Program-made: the position numbers and the translations under genes | DNA from: Cytophagales bacterium | GTDB taxonomy: Bacteria; Bacteroidota; Bacteroidia; Cytophagales; Spirosomataceae | Direction: 5' to 3' | Assembly: GCA_013298125.1 (NCBI GenBank) | Contig: JAAFJP010000001.1 | Span: 1-64,000, forward strand | Length of the DNA: 64,000 nucleotides | Shown here: positions 24,362 through 33,120 of the stretch, piece by piece | Layout: every line of letters begins with the position of its first letter | Position numbering within the stretch: position 1 is the stretch's first letter | The notes under the pieces: model-generated | Told to the model about the DNA's origin: nothing | What the model saw: only the letters and a program-made list of their open reading frames with translations | Database searches by the model: none

Positions 24362-24398
24362 AAAAAGCCTGTAAAATGTTATTCCACAGGCTTTTTTA
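24362..24398 (-). terminator. Hairpin between the two rhodanese genes
   Basis: aaaaagcctgt and acaggctttttt pair around a 13-base loop, with T-run on each strand. It sits after the stop of the 24415-24711 gene and can end its transcript or attenuate read-through. Confidence 0.75.
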
Positions 24399-24414
24399 TC
24401 TAAAAAACGATTCT

Positions 24415-24711
24415 TTAATCTAAATCATTGTACGCCAAAATACCGCCCAATACATTACGCACATTGGTGAATCCCTGCGACTCCATAAATGCCTTTGCCC
24501 GTGCAGACCTTGCACCCGAGCGACAATGAACGATAACTTCGCTGTTCTTCCAATCAGCGATTTCATCCATACGGTCTGGGAGTTCTCCCAACGGAATTAA
24601 TTTTGCTCCGAGGTTTTGTTCTTCGTATTCATAATCCTCACGCACGTCAAGGAAATTAAGGGCTTCGCTTTTATCGAGTCTTTCTTTTAGTTCTTCTACG
24701 GTTATGTCCAT
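24415..24711 (-). CDS. Small rhodanese-like protein (GlpE/PspE type)
   Basis: A 98-residue rhodanese starting MDITVEELKERL. Catalytic C63 lies in VIVHCRSGARSARA, a perfect CxxGxR active-site loop, after FLDVREDYEYEEQNL. An upstream in-frame ATG at 24783 would add 24 residues, but that stretch is the translation of a palindromic repeat (24721-24817), so ATG 24709-24711 is the better start. Soluble sulfur-carrier protein; partner unknown. Next on the strand is a second rhodanese. Confidence 0.9.
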   Translation of the reverse strand: MDITVEELKERLDKSEALNFLDVREDYEYEEQNLGAKLIPLGELPDRMDEIADWKNSEVIVHCRSGARSARAKAFMESQGFTNVRNVLGGILAYNDLD

Positions 24712-24720
24712 TTTATTTTG

Positions 24721-24817
24721 GCATTTGGCTGTCGGCTTTCGGCTATCAGCAATTAGTTTAAAAATATTTTTACTATTTAGCAAACCGACTGCTGAAAGCT
24801 GACAGCCGATAGCCTAC
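24721..24817. repeat. ggctttcggctatcagcaat palindrome, copy 1
   Basis: Left arm ggctgtcggctttcggctat followed by cagcaat pairs imperfectly with the right arm gctgaaagctgacagccgat agcc. The 20-base word ggctttcggctatcagcaat recurs exactly at 40678-40697 in copy 2. Confidence 0.85.
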
Positions 24818-24820
24818 AAA

Positions 24821-26692
24821 TTACTCTTTTACAATCTTGCGAACAAAGGTATTTTTTTCATTTGAAAGTCGCAAAAAATATATGCCTGTATTTAGATTTT
24901 GGAGATTGATTTCTTGATTATTCGTTTTTTCTTGAAAAATAGCCCTTCCCGTCATATCAAAAACTTCTACATTTTTCAGACTCACATCGTTCCATCTAAA
25001 AATTCCTGTGGACGGATTGGGCGAAATGACTAAATTTTTATCCTGTATTTCCTCTTCAGTGGCTAAGGTAACTTTCAATTCATTGCCCAACATAACAGGG
25101 CGAATCATTAGACTGCCTTTAATGGGTGTAAAATCACTGCTTGTAGAAGGTGTATTTACTTTGGGAACTTGTACCCATTCGTTGCTAATATTATAAAAGT
25201 GATTTTCTGAAAATTGTTGAGAATTTGCATCCAATCCAATCACAATTGGCTCTTCATCAGCGAGTTGTACATATCCTACATAAAAAGTATCTTCTACGGC
25301 TACGTTTTTAATTTTGTACTCAATAAAGCCATTTGTTGTACTGGTATATTTTATTACGGTACTTGTATCAGAAATAGTTTGTAGAGGAGCACCAGGTTTC
25401 CCACCTTTATTTGATAAAATTTGAAACGTGATTCTCTTCCCTGTCAAATTTGTGAGAGTTGGCTGGAAATTAACTCTGATAGCCGTTACTGCATCTTTTT
25501 GATTAAGAATATATCTCACTGCAACCCTTGCAAAGCCTTTTTTGATATAAGCTGCTTGTTCGGCAGTGCCATCGTCGTAGGCGTAATAATTATCAAGTTC
25601 GGTAAATTGAGAGATAGTATCATTTGCCGCTAATTGGTTCGGAATGTCTCTGCTATTTCTGTCCTCAACTCCTAATTGAAACTTAACTTTAATCTTCGTT
25701 TTAGTCCCACTTAAAAAAGATTTGATATCACCTTTATAAGTAACCTCACGAGAAGCAAAACTCGCACAATCAAGTCTATCCAAAGAATCAATGGAAGATT
25801 TATTAGAAATTTGATTTGTAATAATAAACTTAGCCTTGATAAATGGTGAGATAGCTTGTAAATTAAAATATTCAACTTTTATCAAATCATTTAATTCTGT
25901 ATCTGGTTTTTTCAAGTATTGAACCATTGGCATAGAATTATACCGTTTTAGGATGGTACTATTGAATTTTCTGCAAGCAAAATCTTGTGTAAATTTATCT
26001 TTATAGTTACGTTTTTCCCCTAAATAAACATAATCAAGATGCCAAGTATCAAAAGAGCCTGATTTGTTGCCGATGGATATAAACCTAAATTTAAAGTCTG
26101 AGTGTAAGTAAATGGTTTTGTTCACAGGTAAGAGTATTTGCTTAAAATTACTGACTACCGTTCCCGAATCACTCCAAACAGTTTTCCAATTACCTCCATT
26201 ATCATAAAATTGTAGTTTCAAAGAATCTTTTAAATCTGGACGTTCGCCCAATGCTCCTTTGGTATAAAAAAAACTTAGATAAAGTGAATCTGTTAATGAT
26301 AGATTTCTATCTCCAACTTTTGTTAAATTGATTCCTTGAGAAGTCAATGTATCAGTTGCTCCAACTGCCGAAGGATTATTAAAATCATAGGGTGTTCCGT
26401 TGGCTTTAAACCCATCGAAAGTAACGACATTGACAGAAGGGTGATTGGTAGTGAAGGTATTACTTATAAAAGTACCTCCTCCCTTTTCCCACTTACTTGC
26501 ATCTAAGCGTGTGGATGAAGTCGAAAAATCATCAAAAAACGGTAAGGTAATTGCCTGAACTTTGGCAGAGAAAGGTTTTGTGGCTTCAATTTGTTGTCTG
26601 ATTGGAACTGTCTGAAATTGAGCAACCGAAACCTGAGATAAAAGGCTGAGGACTAATGCTAATAGTGTGTATTTTTTTGTAAAATGTTTCAT
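24821..26692 (-). CDS. Secreted protein with type IX sorting domain
   Basis: A 623-residue exported protein. N-terminal signal peptide (KKYTLLALVLSLLSQVSVAQ). The middle holds beta-rich sequence with AKVQAITLPFFDDFST near the start, typical of T9SS cargo, but no catalytic domain I can name. The C-terminal ~75 residues form a type A T9SS tail: ISPNPSTGIFRWNDVSLKN, VEVFDMTGRAIFQEKTN, LNTGIYFLRLSNEKNTFVRK, IVKE. Its presence implies a T9SS elsewhere in the genome. Likely surface-attached or released. Downstream of the PASTA gene on the same strand with a hairpin between. Confidence 0.9.
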   Translation of the reverse strand: MKHFTKKYTLLALVLSLLSQVSVAQFQTVPIRQQIEATKPFSAKVQAITLPFFDDFSTSSTRLDASKWEKGGGTFISNTFTTNHPSVNVVTFDGFKANGTPYDFNNPSAVGATDTLTSQGINLTKVGDRNLSLTDSLYLSFFYTKGALGERPDLKDSLKLQFYDNGGNWKTVWSDSGTVVSNFKQILLPVNKTIYLHSDFKFRFISIGNKSGSFDTWHLDYVYLGEKRNYKDKFTQDFACRKFNSTILKRYNSMPMVQYLKKPDTELNDLIKVEYFNLQAISPFIKAKFIITNQISNKSSIDSLDRLDCASFASREVTYKGDIKSFLSGTKTKIKVKFQLGVEDRNSRDIPNQLAANDTISQFTELDNYYAYDDGTAEQAAYIKKGFARVAVRYILNQKDAVTAIRVNFQPTLTNLTGKRITFQILSNKGGKPGAPLQTISDTSTVIKYTSTTNGFIEYKIKNVAVEDTFYVGYVQLADEEPIVIGLDANSQQFSENHFYNISNEWVQVPKVNTPSTSSDFTPIKGSLMIRPVMLGNELKVTLATEEEIQDKNLVISPNPSTGIFRWNDVSLKNVEVFDMTGRAIFQEKTNNQEINLQNLNTGIYFLRLSNEKNTFVRKIVKE

Positions 26693-26716
26693 GTTAAATT
26701 CTAAATATGAAATTGT

Positions 26717-26761
26717 TTCTATGTTCTTGACTCTAAAATACTCAGTACCAAGAACATAGAA
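26717..26761 (-). terminator. Hairpin between PASTA and T9SS-cargo genes
   Basis: ttctatgttcttg (26717-26729) pairs with caagaacatagaa (26749-26761) around a 19-base loop. It lies directly after the PASTA gene stop. No strong T run, so it may be a terminator or one of the local palindromes. Confidence 0.5.
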
Positions 26762-26770
26762 CTAAGCATC

Positions 26771-27538
26771 TTAATTTGGCTGTTTGCCTGCCACCCAAAT
26801 ATCAACCATTTCACCCGAACGGATTTTATTACCTTCGTTACAAGCGGGTTGTTGTTTGAAAACTGTTCCTGCGGGTTCAGATGACGATTCGTCATAAATG
26901 ATACTCCCAATTGACAATCCAGAGCCTTTGATAATGATTTGAGCTTCGTCAAAATTCTTGCTTTCTACGCAAGGAACGTCGATTTCTGTGTCACCCGTAC
27001 CATTACCTACCACCAGCGTAACCTTTGAACCTTTTGCAATTAACGTACCAGCGTCCATTTTCTTGCCTTCGTACCTAACTTCCAATACTTCATTTTCACG
27101 AATATCATTTTGGTACTCTAAATTGGGCTTCAAAAGTCCCGAAACTAATAACTGTTGCTCTGCACTTTTGACCGACATCTCTGTCAGTTTTGGGAGTTTA
27201 ATCATCGGAGCGGTTTCAGTATTTATCGTTAGGTAAATCTTACGTCCAGCCTTTACTTTCGAGTTTTCTAAGGGATATTGAGAGAGTACGGTGAGCGGCT
27301 TTTTTTCAGGCGTAAAAGTGCTGTCCGTTACCTCAAATTCAAGGTCTCTATCGTCCAAAAGTTCTTCGGCTTCCTCCATTGATAAGCCTTTCAAATTTGG
27401 AACAGTGATAGCCTCGCCGTGGTTAGTACTAAAAGGAAGGTAAACAAAAAAGAATCCAAAAAATAATACCAACAATAGCATAATAATGATGGCAGCGTGG
27501 GTATAAACGTCCTTTTTAGAATTAGTTGAAATTTTCAT
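26771..27538 (-). CDS. PASTA-domain membrane protein
   Basis: A 255-residue protein with a short cytoplasmic start, one membrane helix (residues ~15-36, AAIIIMLLLVLFFGFFFVY) and three PASTA domains in the periplasm (about 42-110, 112-180, 182-252). Each has the pattern VPNLKGLSMEEAEELL ... GRKIYLTI. PASTA domains bind muropeptides or beta-lactams in Ser/Thr kinases and PBPs; here no kinase or transpeptidase domain is attached, a form common in Bacteroidota. A role in wall sensing is inferred only. Separated by 320 bases from htpG, which is divergent. Confidence 0.9.
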   Translation of the reverse strand: MKISTNSKKDVYTHAAIIIMLLLVLFFGFFFVYLPFSTNHGEAITVPNLKGLSMEEAEELLDDRDLEFEVTDSTFTPEKKPLTVLSQYPLENSKVKAGRKIYLTINTETAPMIKLPKLTEMSVKSAEQQLLVSGLLKPNLEYQNDIRENEVLEVRYEGKKMDAGTLIAKGSKVTLVVGNGTGDTEIDVPCVESKNFDEAQIIIKGSGLSIGSIIYDESSSEPAGTVFKQQPACNEGNKIRSGEMVDIWVAGKQPN

Positions 27539-27635
27539 TATACAATTTTAAATGATTTCGATTTCGTAATTATTCGCAATTTAGAAATTTTAAGGTTTAA
27601 ATTAGAAAGAAAGTCGCACAAAGATTTTGGGGAAA

Positions 27636-27762
27636 GATAATAATTTTCAATGCTCAATATTCAATGTTCAATATTCAGGTGAAAAAATGACCTATGAAAG
27701 TCATTTAAAATTTTGCCCTTGAACATTGACCGTTGTAAATTGAAAATTGAAAATTTATTTCT
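27636..27762. repeat. tcaatgttcaatattcaa palindromic tract
   Basis: Left tract ttcaatgctcaatattcaat, gttcaatattcag and right tract ttgaacattgaccgttgtaa, attgaaaattgaaaattt are inverted and built from ttcaat/attgaa words. Similar words occur after ilvE at about 14865-14930. Fills the gap before htpG. Confidence 0.6.
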
Positions 27763-27861
27763 GTCTCCCTGCCAATTTGTCCTACAAAAACCCTTTGGAA
27801 TCCTTTTTGCAAACCTATCCAACATCAATATTAGCGTATTATTAATCTAAAAAATGACAAA

Positions 27862-29685
27862 ATGACTATGCAAGAAAAAGGTAATATCTCGATTCATACC
27901 GAGAACATTTTTCCAATTATTAAAAAATTCCTTTATTCAGACCACGAGATTTTCCTTCGTGAGTTAGTTTCCAATGCCGTTGATGCTTCGCAAAAAATCA
28001 AACGTTTGGCTGCCATCGGTGAGTATCAAGGTGAGTTGGGCGAGTTGAAAGTGAAAGTATCGTTCGACAAAGAAGCAAAAACGATTACGATTTCGGATTC
28101 GGGTTTGGGTATGACTGCCGAGGAAATCAAAAAATATATCAACCAAATTGCGTTTTCGGGAGCAACCGAATTCGTGGAAAAGTACAAGGATAAGGGAGAC
28201 GAGAAAGCCATCATCGGACACTTTGGTTTGGGCTTTTATTCTGCCTTTATGGTGGCTGAAAGAGTGGATATTATTTCACAATCTTACCAAGAAAACACCA
28301 CGCCCGTAATGTGGACTTGTGATGGTTCAACGGAATTTGAAATCACAGAAGCAACTCGTGAAGGTCGTGGAACGGATATTATCCTCCATATTGCCGAAGA
28401 CTCTTTGGAATTTTTGGAAGAGTTCAGAATCAAGCAGGTTTTAGATAAATACTGTAAATTCCTTCCAGTTGAAATTGAATTTCAAGAAAAAATTATCAAT
28501 AATCCAACGCCAATCTGGGCAAAATCCCCTTCTGATTTAACGGATGAAGATTACTTGAAATTTTACGAAGAACTATATCCATACTCTGAAAAACCATTAT
28601 TCTGGATTCACCTAAACGTTGATTATCCATTTAATTTAACGGGGATTTTATACTTCCCGAAAGTGAAAAATGAATTACAGCTTCAACGTGAAAAAATACA
28701 ATTATACAGTCGTCAAGTTTTCATTACCGACGAAGTAAAAGACGTTGTGCCTGAGTTCTTGATGTTGTTGCACGGGGTGATTGATTCTCCCGATATTCCT
28801 TTGAACGTTTCTCGTAGTTTCTTGCAAGCGGATGGTAATGTGAAGAAGATTAATTCGTACATCACCAAAAAAGTTGCGGATAAATTAGGCGATTTGTTCA
28901 AGTCTGACCGTGAAGGATTTGAGGCGAAATTTGAAAATATTGGTATTTTCGTAAAATACGGGATGATTTCAGATGAGAAATTCTATGAGCGTGCGAAAGA
29001 TTACTGTTTATTACAAAACGTTGATGGTAAGCATTTTACGTTGAACGAATATGCAGAATCTGTACAAGCCAATCAAACGGATAAGGACGAAAACGTAACT
29101 TATCTTTATACAAACGACGTAAAAGGACAAGATGGTTTCATTCAATCTGCCAAGAAACGTGGTTATGATGTCTTGAAATTAGATACCGTTTTGGACAGTC
29201 ATTTTATCAATATGATGGAGCAAAAATTGGTAAAAACTAATCTAAAACGTGTGGATGCTGATACCGTTGAGAAGTTGATTGACAAAGGAATAGCTTTGGA
29301 ATCAGTGCTTTCTGAATCGGATAAAGAAACGGTCAAAAAGATTTTTGATGAAGTAATTAATGATACGACGAAGGTGGTGAATTTAGAAGCAATGCCAACG
29401 GATGAATTACCAGCCGTAATCACCCAAAACGAGTTTATGCGTCGTATGGCGGATATGTCTCGCACAGGCGGAGGCGGTATGAATATGTTTGGAAATATGC
29501 CAAATAATTACATCGTATCAGTGAATGCGAACCACGCTACGATTGATAAAATCTTGAAAACAGCGGATGCCGAAGAGCAAAAGAAATTAGCGAAGCAAGT
29601 GTATGATTTGGCGTTATTGTCTCAAAATATGCTCACAGGGGCTGATTTGACGGCATTTATTCAACGGACTGCGGTTGGTTTGTAA
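27862..29685 (+). CDS. htpG: Molecular chaperone HtpG (Hsp90)
   Basis: A 607-residue cytosolic Hsp90. The N-terminal GHKL ATPase domain carries HEIFLRELVSNAVDASQKIK (Asn/Asp for Mg-ATP), DSGLGMTAEEI and GHFGLGFYSAFMVAE. The middle domain holds GILYFPKVKNE, YSRQVFITDEVK and DIPLNVSRSFLQ (catalytic Arg loop). A C-terminal dimerisation region follows. Length is within the HtpG range. The start MTMQEKGNISIHTENIFPII could also be the second Met. A strong terminator follows at 29704-29742. Confidence 0.97.
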   Translation: MTMQEKGNISIHTENIFPIIKKFLYSDHEIFLRELVSNAVDASQKIKRLAAIGEYQGELGELKVKVSFDKEAKTITISDSGLGMTAEEIKKYINQIAFSGATEFVEKYKDKGDEKAIIGHFGLGFYSAFMVAERVDIISQSYQENTTPVMWTCDGSTEFEITEATREGRGTDIILHIAEDSLEFLEEFRIKQVLDKYCKFLPVEIEFQEKIINNPTPIWAKSPSDLTDEDYLKFYEELYPYSEKPLFWIHLNVDYPFNLTGILYFPKVKNELQLQREKIQLYSRQVFITDEVKDVVPEFLMLLHGVIDSPDIPLNVSRSFLQADGNVKKINSYITKKVADKLGDLFKSDREGFEAKFENIGIFVKYGMISDEKFYERAKDYCLLQNVDGKHFTLNEYAESVQANQTDKDENVTYLYTNDVKGQDGFIQSAKKRGYDVLKLDTVLDSHFINMMEQKLVKTNLKRVDADTVEKLIDKGIALESVLSESDKETVKKIFDEVINDTTKVVNLEAMPTDELPAVITQNEFMRRMADMSRTGGGGMNMFGNMPNNYIVSVNANHATIDKILKTADAEEQKKLAKQVYDLALLSQNMLTGADLTAFIQRTAVGL

Positions 29686-29703
29686 ACCGATGTTTCATAA
29701 ATA

Positions 29704-29742
29704 AAAAGAGAGATAAGGCGGGGCTTTATCTCTCTTTTTTTT
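29704..29742 (+). terminator. Intrinsic terminator after htpG
   Basis: aaagagagataa (29704-29716) pairs with ttatctctcttt, followed by a run of T to 29742. It also borders the convergent small gene at 29741-30013. Confidence 0.9.
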
Positions 29743-30013
29743 ACTTATAAGCAATTGCCCTAACCAACCGAATACCATTCAAATCCTCTACTTCCTTTAC
29801 ATTCTCAGGAGAAATAACGCCTCTTTTTATCCAGTTCGTTACCACGTGCATGTCCAGATTGAACATATCTGCATAACGTTTAATCGTTACCCATTCGCCC
29901 AACATATAATCCTTCCCGTCTAAATGCAAGAATTTTTCTGCCTGTGCAATTACAGCATCACTTCGTTGAAGGATTGCTTGAATATCTATTTTTTCTTCTA
30001 CTAATAATTCCAT
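29741..30013 (-). CDS. Small helix-turn-helix-like protein, 90 residues
   Basis: A 90-residue soluble protein. Residues ~40-75 (GEWVTIKRYADMFNLDMHVV, TNWIKRGVISPENV) resemble a MerR/excisionase-type helix-turn-helix, where an adverb-like W-x-x-x-G-x-I follows the recognition helix. The N-terminal half is a helical segment (VEEKIDIQAILQRSDAVIAQAEKF). The start is 18 bases downstream of the stop of a 53-residue gene on the same strand, so the two are probably one operon. Function and DNA target unknown; a regulator or nucleoid-associated protein is a possibility. Confidence 0.7.
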   Translation of the reverse strand: MELLVEEKIDIQAILQRSDAVIAQAEKFLHLDGKDYMLGEWVTIKRYADMFNLDMHVVTNWIKRGVISPENVKEVEDLNGIRLVRAIAYK

Positions 30014-30031
30014 ATCTATTTTGGTTGTTGA

Positions 30032-30193
30032 TTATTTTTGTTTTTCGAGTTCTTCAATTAGCTTAGTCAAAAGTGAAATTTTATCTAAAAACAAGTTGAT
30101 TTCATCTTCACTCAATAAATGTTGTAAATTGGTCAGATGCGTTTTTAACAAAGCCCTTTCCATGATGGCATTCTTTAAAATTTGTTGTCTCAT
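30032..30193 (-). CDS. Small helical protein, 53 residues
   Basis: ATG at 30191-30193 opens a 53-codon frame ending in TAA at 30032-30034. The product (MRQQILKNAIMERALLKTHL ... SEDEINLFLDKISLLTKLIEELEKQK) is predicted to be helical with a heptad-like C-terminal half, so a small coiled-coil protein. It is 18 bases upstream of the 90-residue gene on the same strand. Too short for confident family assignment; the tight spacing is the main support. Confidence 0.55.
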   Translation of the reverse strand: MRQQILKNAIMERALLKTHLTNLQHLLSEDEINLFLDKISLLTKLIEELEKQK

Positions 30194-30275
30194 TAATGTG
30201 GTTTGTTCAGTAAAATTATTCGTAAATATTCAAAATGTTTCGTTACGGAACAAATATTTTTTGAATTATTTTAAA

Positions 30276-30302
30276 ACAAAAAAGCCCCGCAAAACGGAGC
30301 TA
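30276..30302 (-). terminator. Terminator of the OmpA-family gene
   Basis: aagccccg and cggagctt-type arms (30283-30301) form a short GC-rich hairpin. On the minus strand it is followed by a T-rich run (ttttttgtttt). It lies about 95 bases past the stop at 30395. Confidence 0.6.
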
Positions 30303-30394
30303 TTTTGTAAAACTATTCACCTAACCTAAAAAACTAAAAATGAAATATTTTTTAGCTTTGAGCACTGAGCTGTAAGCTATGAGATAATGCTGAA

Positions 30395-32659
30395 TTACTT
30401 GACAGAAAGAATCCTAAACTCTGTTCTGCGGTTTTCTTGATGCTGTTTTTCGTTACATTGCACGCCATCCACACATTCGTTTACTGGCTCACTTTCACCG
30501 TAACCATTTGATACTAAGCGGTCTGAACTGATGCCTCTTTGTGTCAAATAATCCACTACGGCTCTGGCACGGTTTTCTGAAAGTTGCATATTGTAGCTGT
30601 CTCCAGAGCGTGCGTCCGTGTGTGAGCGTATCTCAACTTTCATGTCTGGATATTTTTTCAAGAGTGGCAAAACTGTTCTTTCTAACTCTTTTGCGGCATC
30701 CGTGCGAATGAAAAATTTATCTAAATCGTAGTAAATATTGTTCAATTTGAAAATATCTCCTTCGCCATACATTCCTTGAACGTTCTGATATTGCGTTGGA
30801 TTTTTACCTACTTTTCTGATGGTTTCGTTGTTGGTTGCGTACTTATCTTTCGTTGCCGTCAATTTGTGGTCAGCACCAGGTTTTACTTCAAATTCATAAC
30901 CACCATCTTGACCCGTTACTACGGTCTGTGTACTCTTATCTTTCTGATTTTCAAGCGTTACTTGTACACCCGAAATTGGTTTTTGATTTACTTCCGATTT
31001 TACAACTCCTTTCAAAACCGATGAATTAGATTTCTCTAAATACATCTCCAAAGTAGTCTGTTGTCCTGAATTACTTTTGGTCGAATACGTGATAGAATTC
31101 ATCTGATAGCCTTCTTTGATGGCTTTGAATTCATACTCAGATTCCGACTGTAAACATATCGAAGTTGAACCATCCACGCCCGAAACTTTTAGGTCTTGAT
31201 TCTCTCCATTTATGACACTTCTAATGTCCACATTTTCAAGTGGCGTTTTCGTAGCTGCATCATACACAATCAAATTCAACGGACGACATTCTCTTCTGAA
31301 ACTGTAAATATTATCGTCGTGGATTCCTCTTTTTCTGTTGGATGCGAAGAAGCCTGTGTTACGTCCAATATCAGTAATTAAACCAAAATCATCTTTTTCA
31401 GAGTTCAATGGAGCACCTAAATTTGTTACACCTTTCACGGCAATGCCTTCTTTCATTTCAGCATAAAAAAGGTCAAGCCCTCCAATGCCTTCGTGTCCGT
31501 CAGACGAGAAGTATAAGTTACCCGCATCGTCCACGTACGGGAACATTTCGTTACCTTCTGTATTGATTTCTTTACCCAAATTTACGGGCGTTCCCCAACT
31601 TCCTCCGTTATATTCTACGATGTATAAATCTGTTCCTCCGTAACCTCCTGGCATATCCGAAACAAAATACATCTTGGTATTGTCAGGCGTTAGGGCTGGA
31701 TGTCCCGTTGAATATTCGTCTGAATTGAAGGGTACTTCTTTCACATTTCCCCAATTATCTTTCACCAAATCAGCCGTATAAAGTTTTAAGCGATTTGTTC
31801 CGTCTTTTGATTCTCTCGCACGACCTTTGTTATAATTATTTCTTGTCAAAACCACTTTTTGTTCTCCTTTGAAAAACGACATTGGACCTTCGTGGTATTT
31901 GGTATTGAGTGTTCTACTAAACTCTTCAATTTTGGTCAATTTACCTTCTGGAACAACCACTGGTGCATCAGAATTACTGGAGGACATACCTCCCAAGGCT
32001 TGGGCAGATTGTAAACCGTTTTTGATGCTCAATTGTGAAGTATCTTGGGCATAGTACAAATCCAAAAATGGTGTTTGATTCCAACCAAATACTCTTTTTA
32101 TACCTCCTGATTCGTCTCTTGCTGAACAAAAAACTAAACCTCCTTTATAAAACATGGGACTAAAATCTGCCTGACGTGAGTTGATGGGGAGATACTGAAC
32201 TTTATAAGAAGAAGAATCACGATAAAAACGTCCCATGTCCATCAAAGCAATGGTGTTACGTTTTGCTCTTAAATCGCTGGTTTGTTTTTCACCGTAAATC
32301 GAATAATATTTTTGTGATTCTTTGTATTTCTGATTAGAAGCCAGAGCCTGTGCATAATAGAGATAATTCTCCGATTCTACGTCTGGATAATCACGAATGA
32401 GGTCAGCATAAGCACGTTCTGCATTGCGTGAATCCTGCATTTTGCGGTAACAATAGGCTAATTTTTTGAGTCCCTCACCACGTTGAACAGGGTCTTTTGC
32501 ATCACGAAGAAACTCCTCATATAGACGAATAGCGTCAATATAGCTCAGGTTTTCAAACTGACGATTGGCAGCTTTTAGTTTCGCTTGGGCGTGTGTGTTT
32601 CCGCAGGCGAGTAAAATAAGCAATGCCACAACGGAGGCTATGTGGAAAAATTTGTTCAT
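30395..32659 (-). CDS. Large OmpA-family outer-membrane protein with TPR, PD40 and carboxypeptidase-like domains
   Basis: A 754-residue envelope protein. The signal sequence ends near THAQA; an LLAC at residues 16-19 could also be a lipobox. Then come TPR-like helices (residues ~25-140, LSYIDAIRLYEEFLRDAKD), PD40/WD40-like beta-propeller repeats (LTPDNTKMYFVSDMPGGYGG, YVDDAGNLYFSSDGHEGIGG), two carboxypeptidase-regulatory-like beta domains (about 470-630) and a C-terminal OmpA domain (YDLDKFFIRTDAAKEL, IRSHTDARSGDSYNMQLSEN, RRTEFRI). The order matches the PorE/OmpA proteins of Bacteroidota, which anchor the envelope to peptidoglycan and in some cases support T9SS. Its exact role here is inferred. 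Confidence 0.9.
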   Translation of the reverse strand: MNKFFHIASVVALLILLACGNTHAQAKLKAANRQFENLSYIDAIRLYEEFLRDAKDPVQRGEGLKKLAYCYRKMQDSRNAERAYADLIRDYPDVESENYLYYAQALASNQKYKESQKYYSIYGEKQTSDLRAKRNTIALMDMGRFYRDSSSYKVQYLPINSRQADFSPMFYKGGLVFCSARDESGGIKRVFGWNQTPFLDLYYAQDTSQLSIKNGLQSAQALGGMSSSNSDAPVVVPEGKLTKIEEFSRTLNTKYHEGPMSFFKGEQKVVLTRNNYNKGRARESKDGTNRLKLYTADLVKDNWGNVKEVPFNSDEYSTGHPALTPDNTKMYFVSDMPGGYGGTDLYIVEYNGGSWGTPVNLGKEINTEGNEMFPYVDDAGNLYFSSDGHEGIGGLDLFYAEMKEGIAVKGVTNLGAPLNSEKDDFGLITDIGRNTGFFASNRKRGIHDDNIYSFRRECRPLNLIVYDAATKTPLENVDIRSVINGENQDLKVSGVDGSTSICLQSESEYEFKAIKEGYQMNSITYSTKSNSGQQTTLEMYLEKSNSSVLKGVVKSEVNQKPISGVQVTLENQKDKSTQTVVTGQDGGYEFEVKPGADHKLTATKDKYATNNETIRKVGKNPTQYQNVQGMYGEGDIFKLNNIYYDLDKFFIRTDAAKELERTVLPLLKKYPDMKVEIRSHTDARSGDSYNMQLSENRARAVVDYLTQRGISSDRLVSNGYGESEPVNECVDGVQCNEKQHQENRRTEFRILSVK

Positions 32660-32734
32660 AATTCGGGTTGCTTCTTAGGCAGAATAGTTTACTACACTCA
32701 GTAAGGTTGCTGAACGAAAAACAAATAACGTGCC

Positions 32735-32810
32735 AAAGATGGGGATTGGTATATTAGGGATTGGTTATTGGGGGATTGGGGATTAGGTAATTAGGGATTG
32801 GGTAATTGGC
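32735..32810. repeat. Iterated-word tract (attgggga family)
   Basis: gggattggtatattagggat, tggttattgggggattgggg, attaggtaattagggattgg. One orientation only, with no complementary arm nearby, upstream of both divergent neighbours. Confidence 0.65.
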
Positions 32811-32906
32811 AGAACTTTTAAATCGCAAAGAATTTATGCGTATATTTTTGAATAAAAAACACTGATTTTGTAAAATTTTCAGAAATATTCTATTTTATGT
32901 GTATTT

Positions 32907-33104
32907 ATGAGTAAAAATATACGTAAAATGAAATTAGATTTTTGGGGATGGACAGAAGAAAATGGACGAGTAACAGTCGGAGAATTAATTGTTTTTACAC
33001 AGTTTAACCGTCATACTTTACGAAAGCATCTTGAAAGTTTGGTAAAAACCAACCAAATTCAACAAAACGGCATAGGAAAAGGTACTTGGTACACTTTGAG
33101 TTGA
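32907..33104 (+). CDS. Small winged-helix-like protein, 65 residues
   Basis: A 65-residue basic protein. Residues ~12-60 look like a winged helix: a first helix (WGWTEENGRVTVGELIVF), a recognition helix (NRHTLRKHLESLVKTNQ) and a beta hairpin closing with IGKGTWYTL. Such domains occur alone or at the C-terminus of Fic-like proteins. It may therefore be a stand-alone regulator or the surviving end of a larger gene; no coding sequence for the rest was seen upstream, where an iterated tract lies. Convergent with the next gene. Confidence 0.55.
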   Translation: MSKNIRKMKLDFWGWTEENGRVTVGELIVFTQFNRHTLRKHLESLVKTNQIQQNGIGKGTWYTLS

Positions 33105-33120
33105 TATTCTCAGAAAAAAA

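Noticed and set aside
30021-30329. A 102-codon open frame on the plus strand
   Set aside because: It overlaps the 53-residue minus-strand gene and runs through the terminator hairpin at 30276-30302; composition is Phe/Cys-rich and not protein-like.
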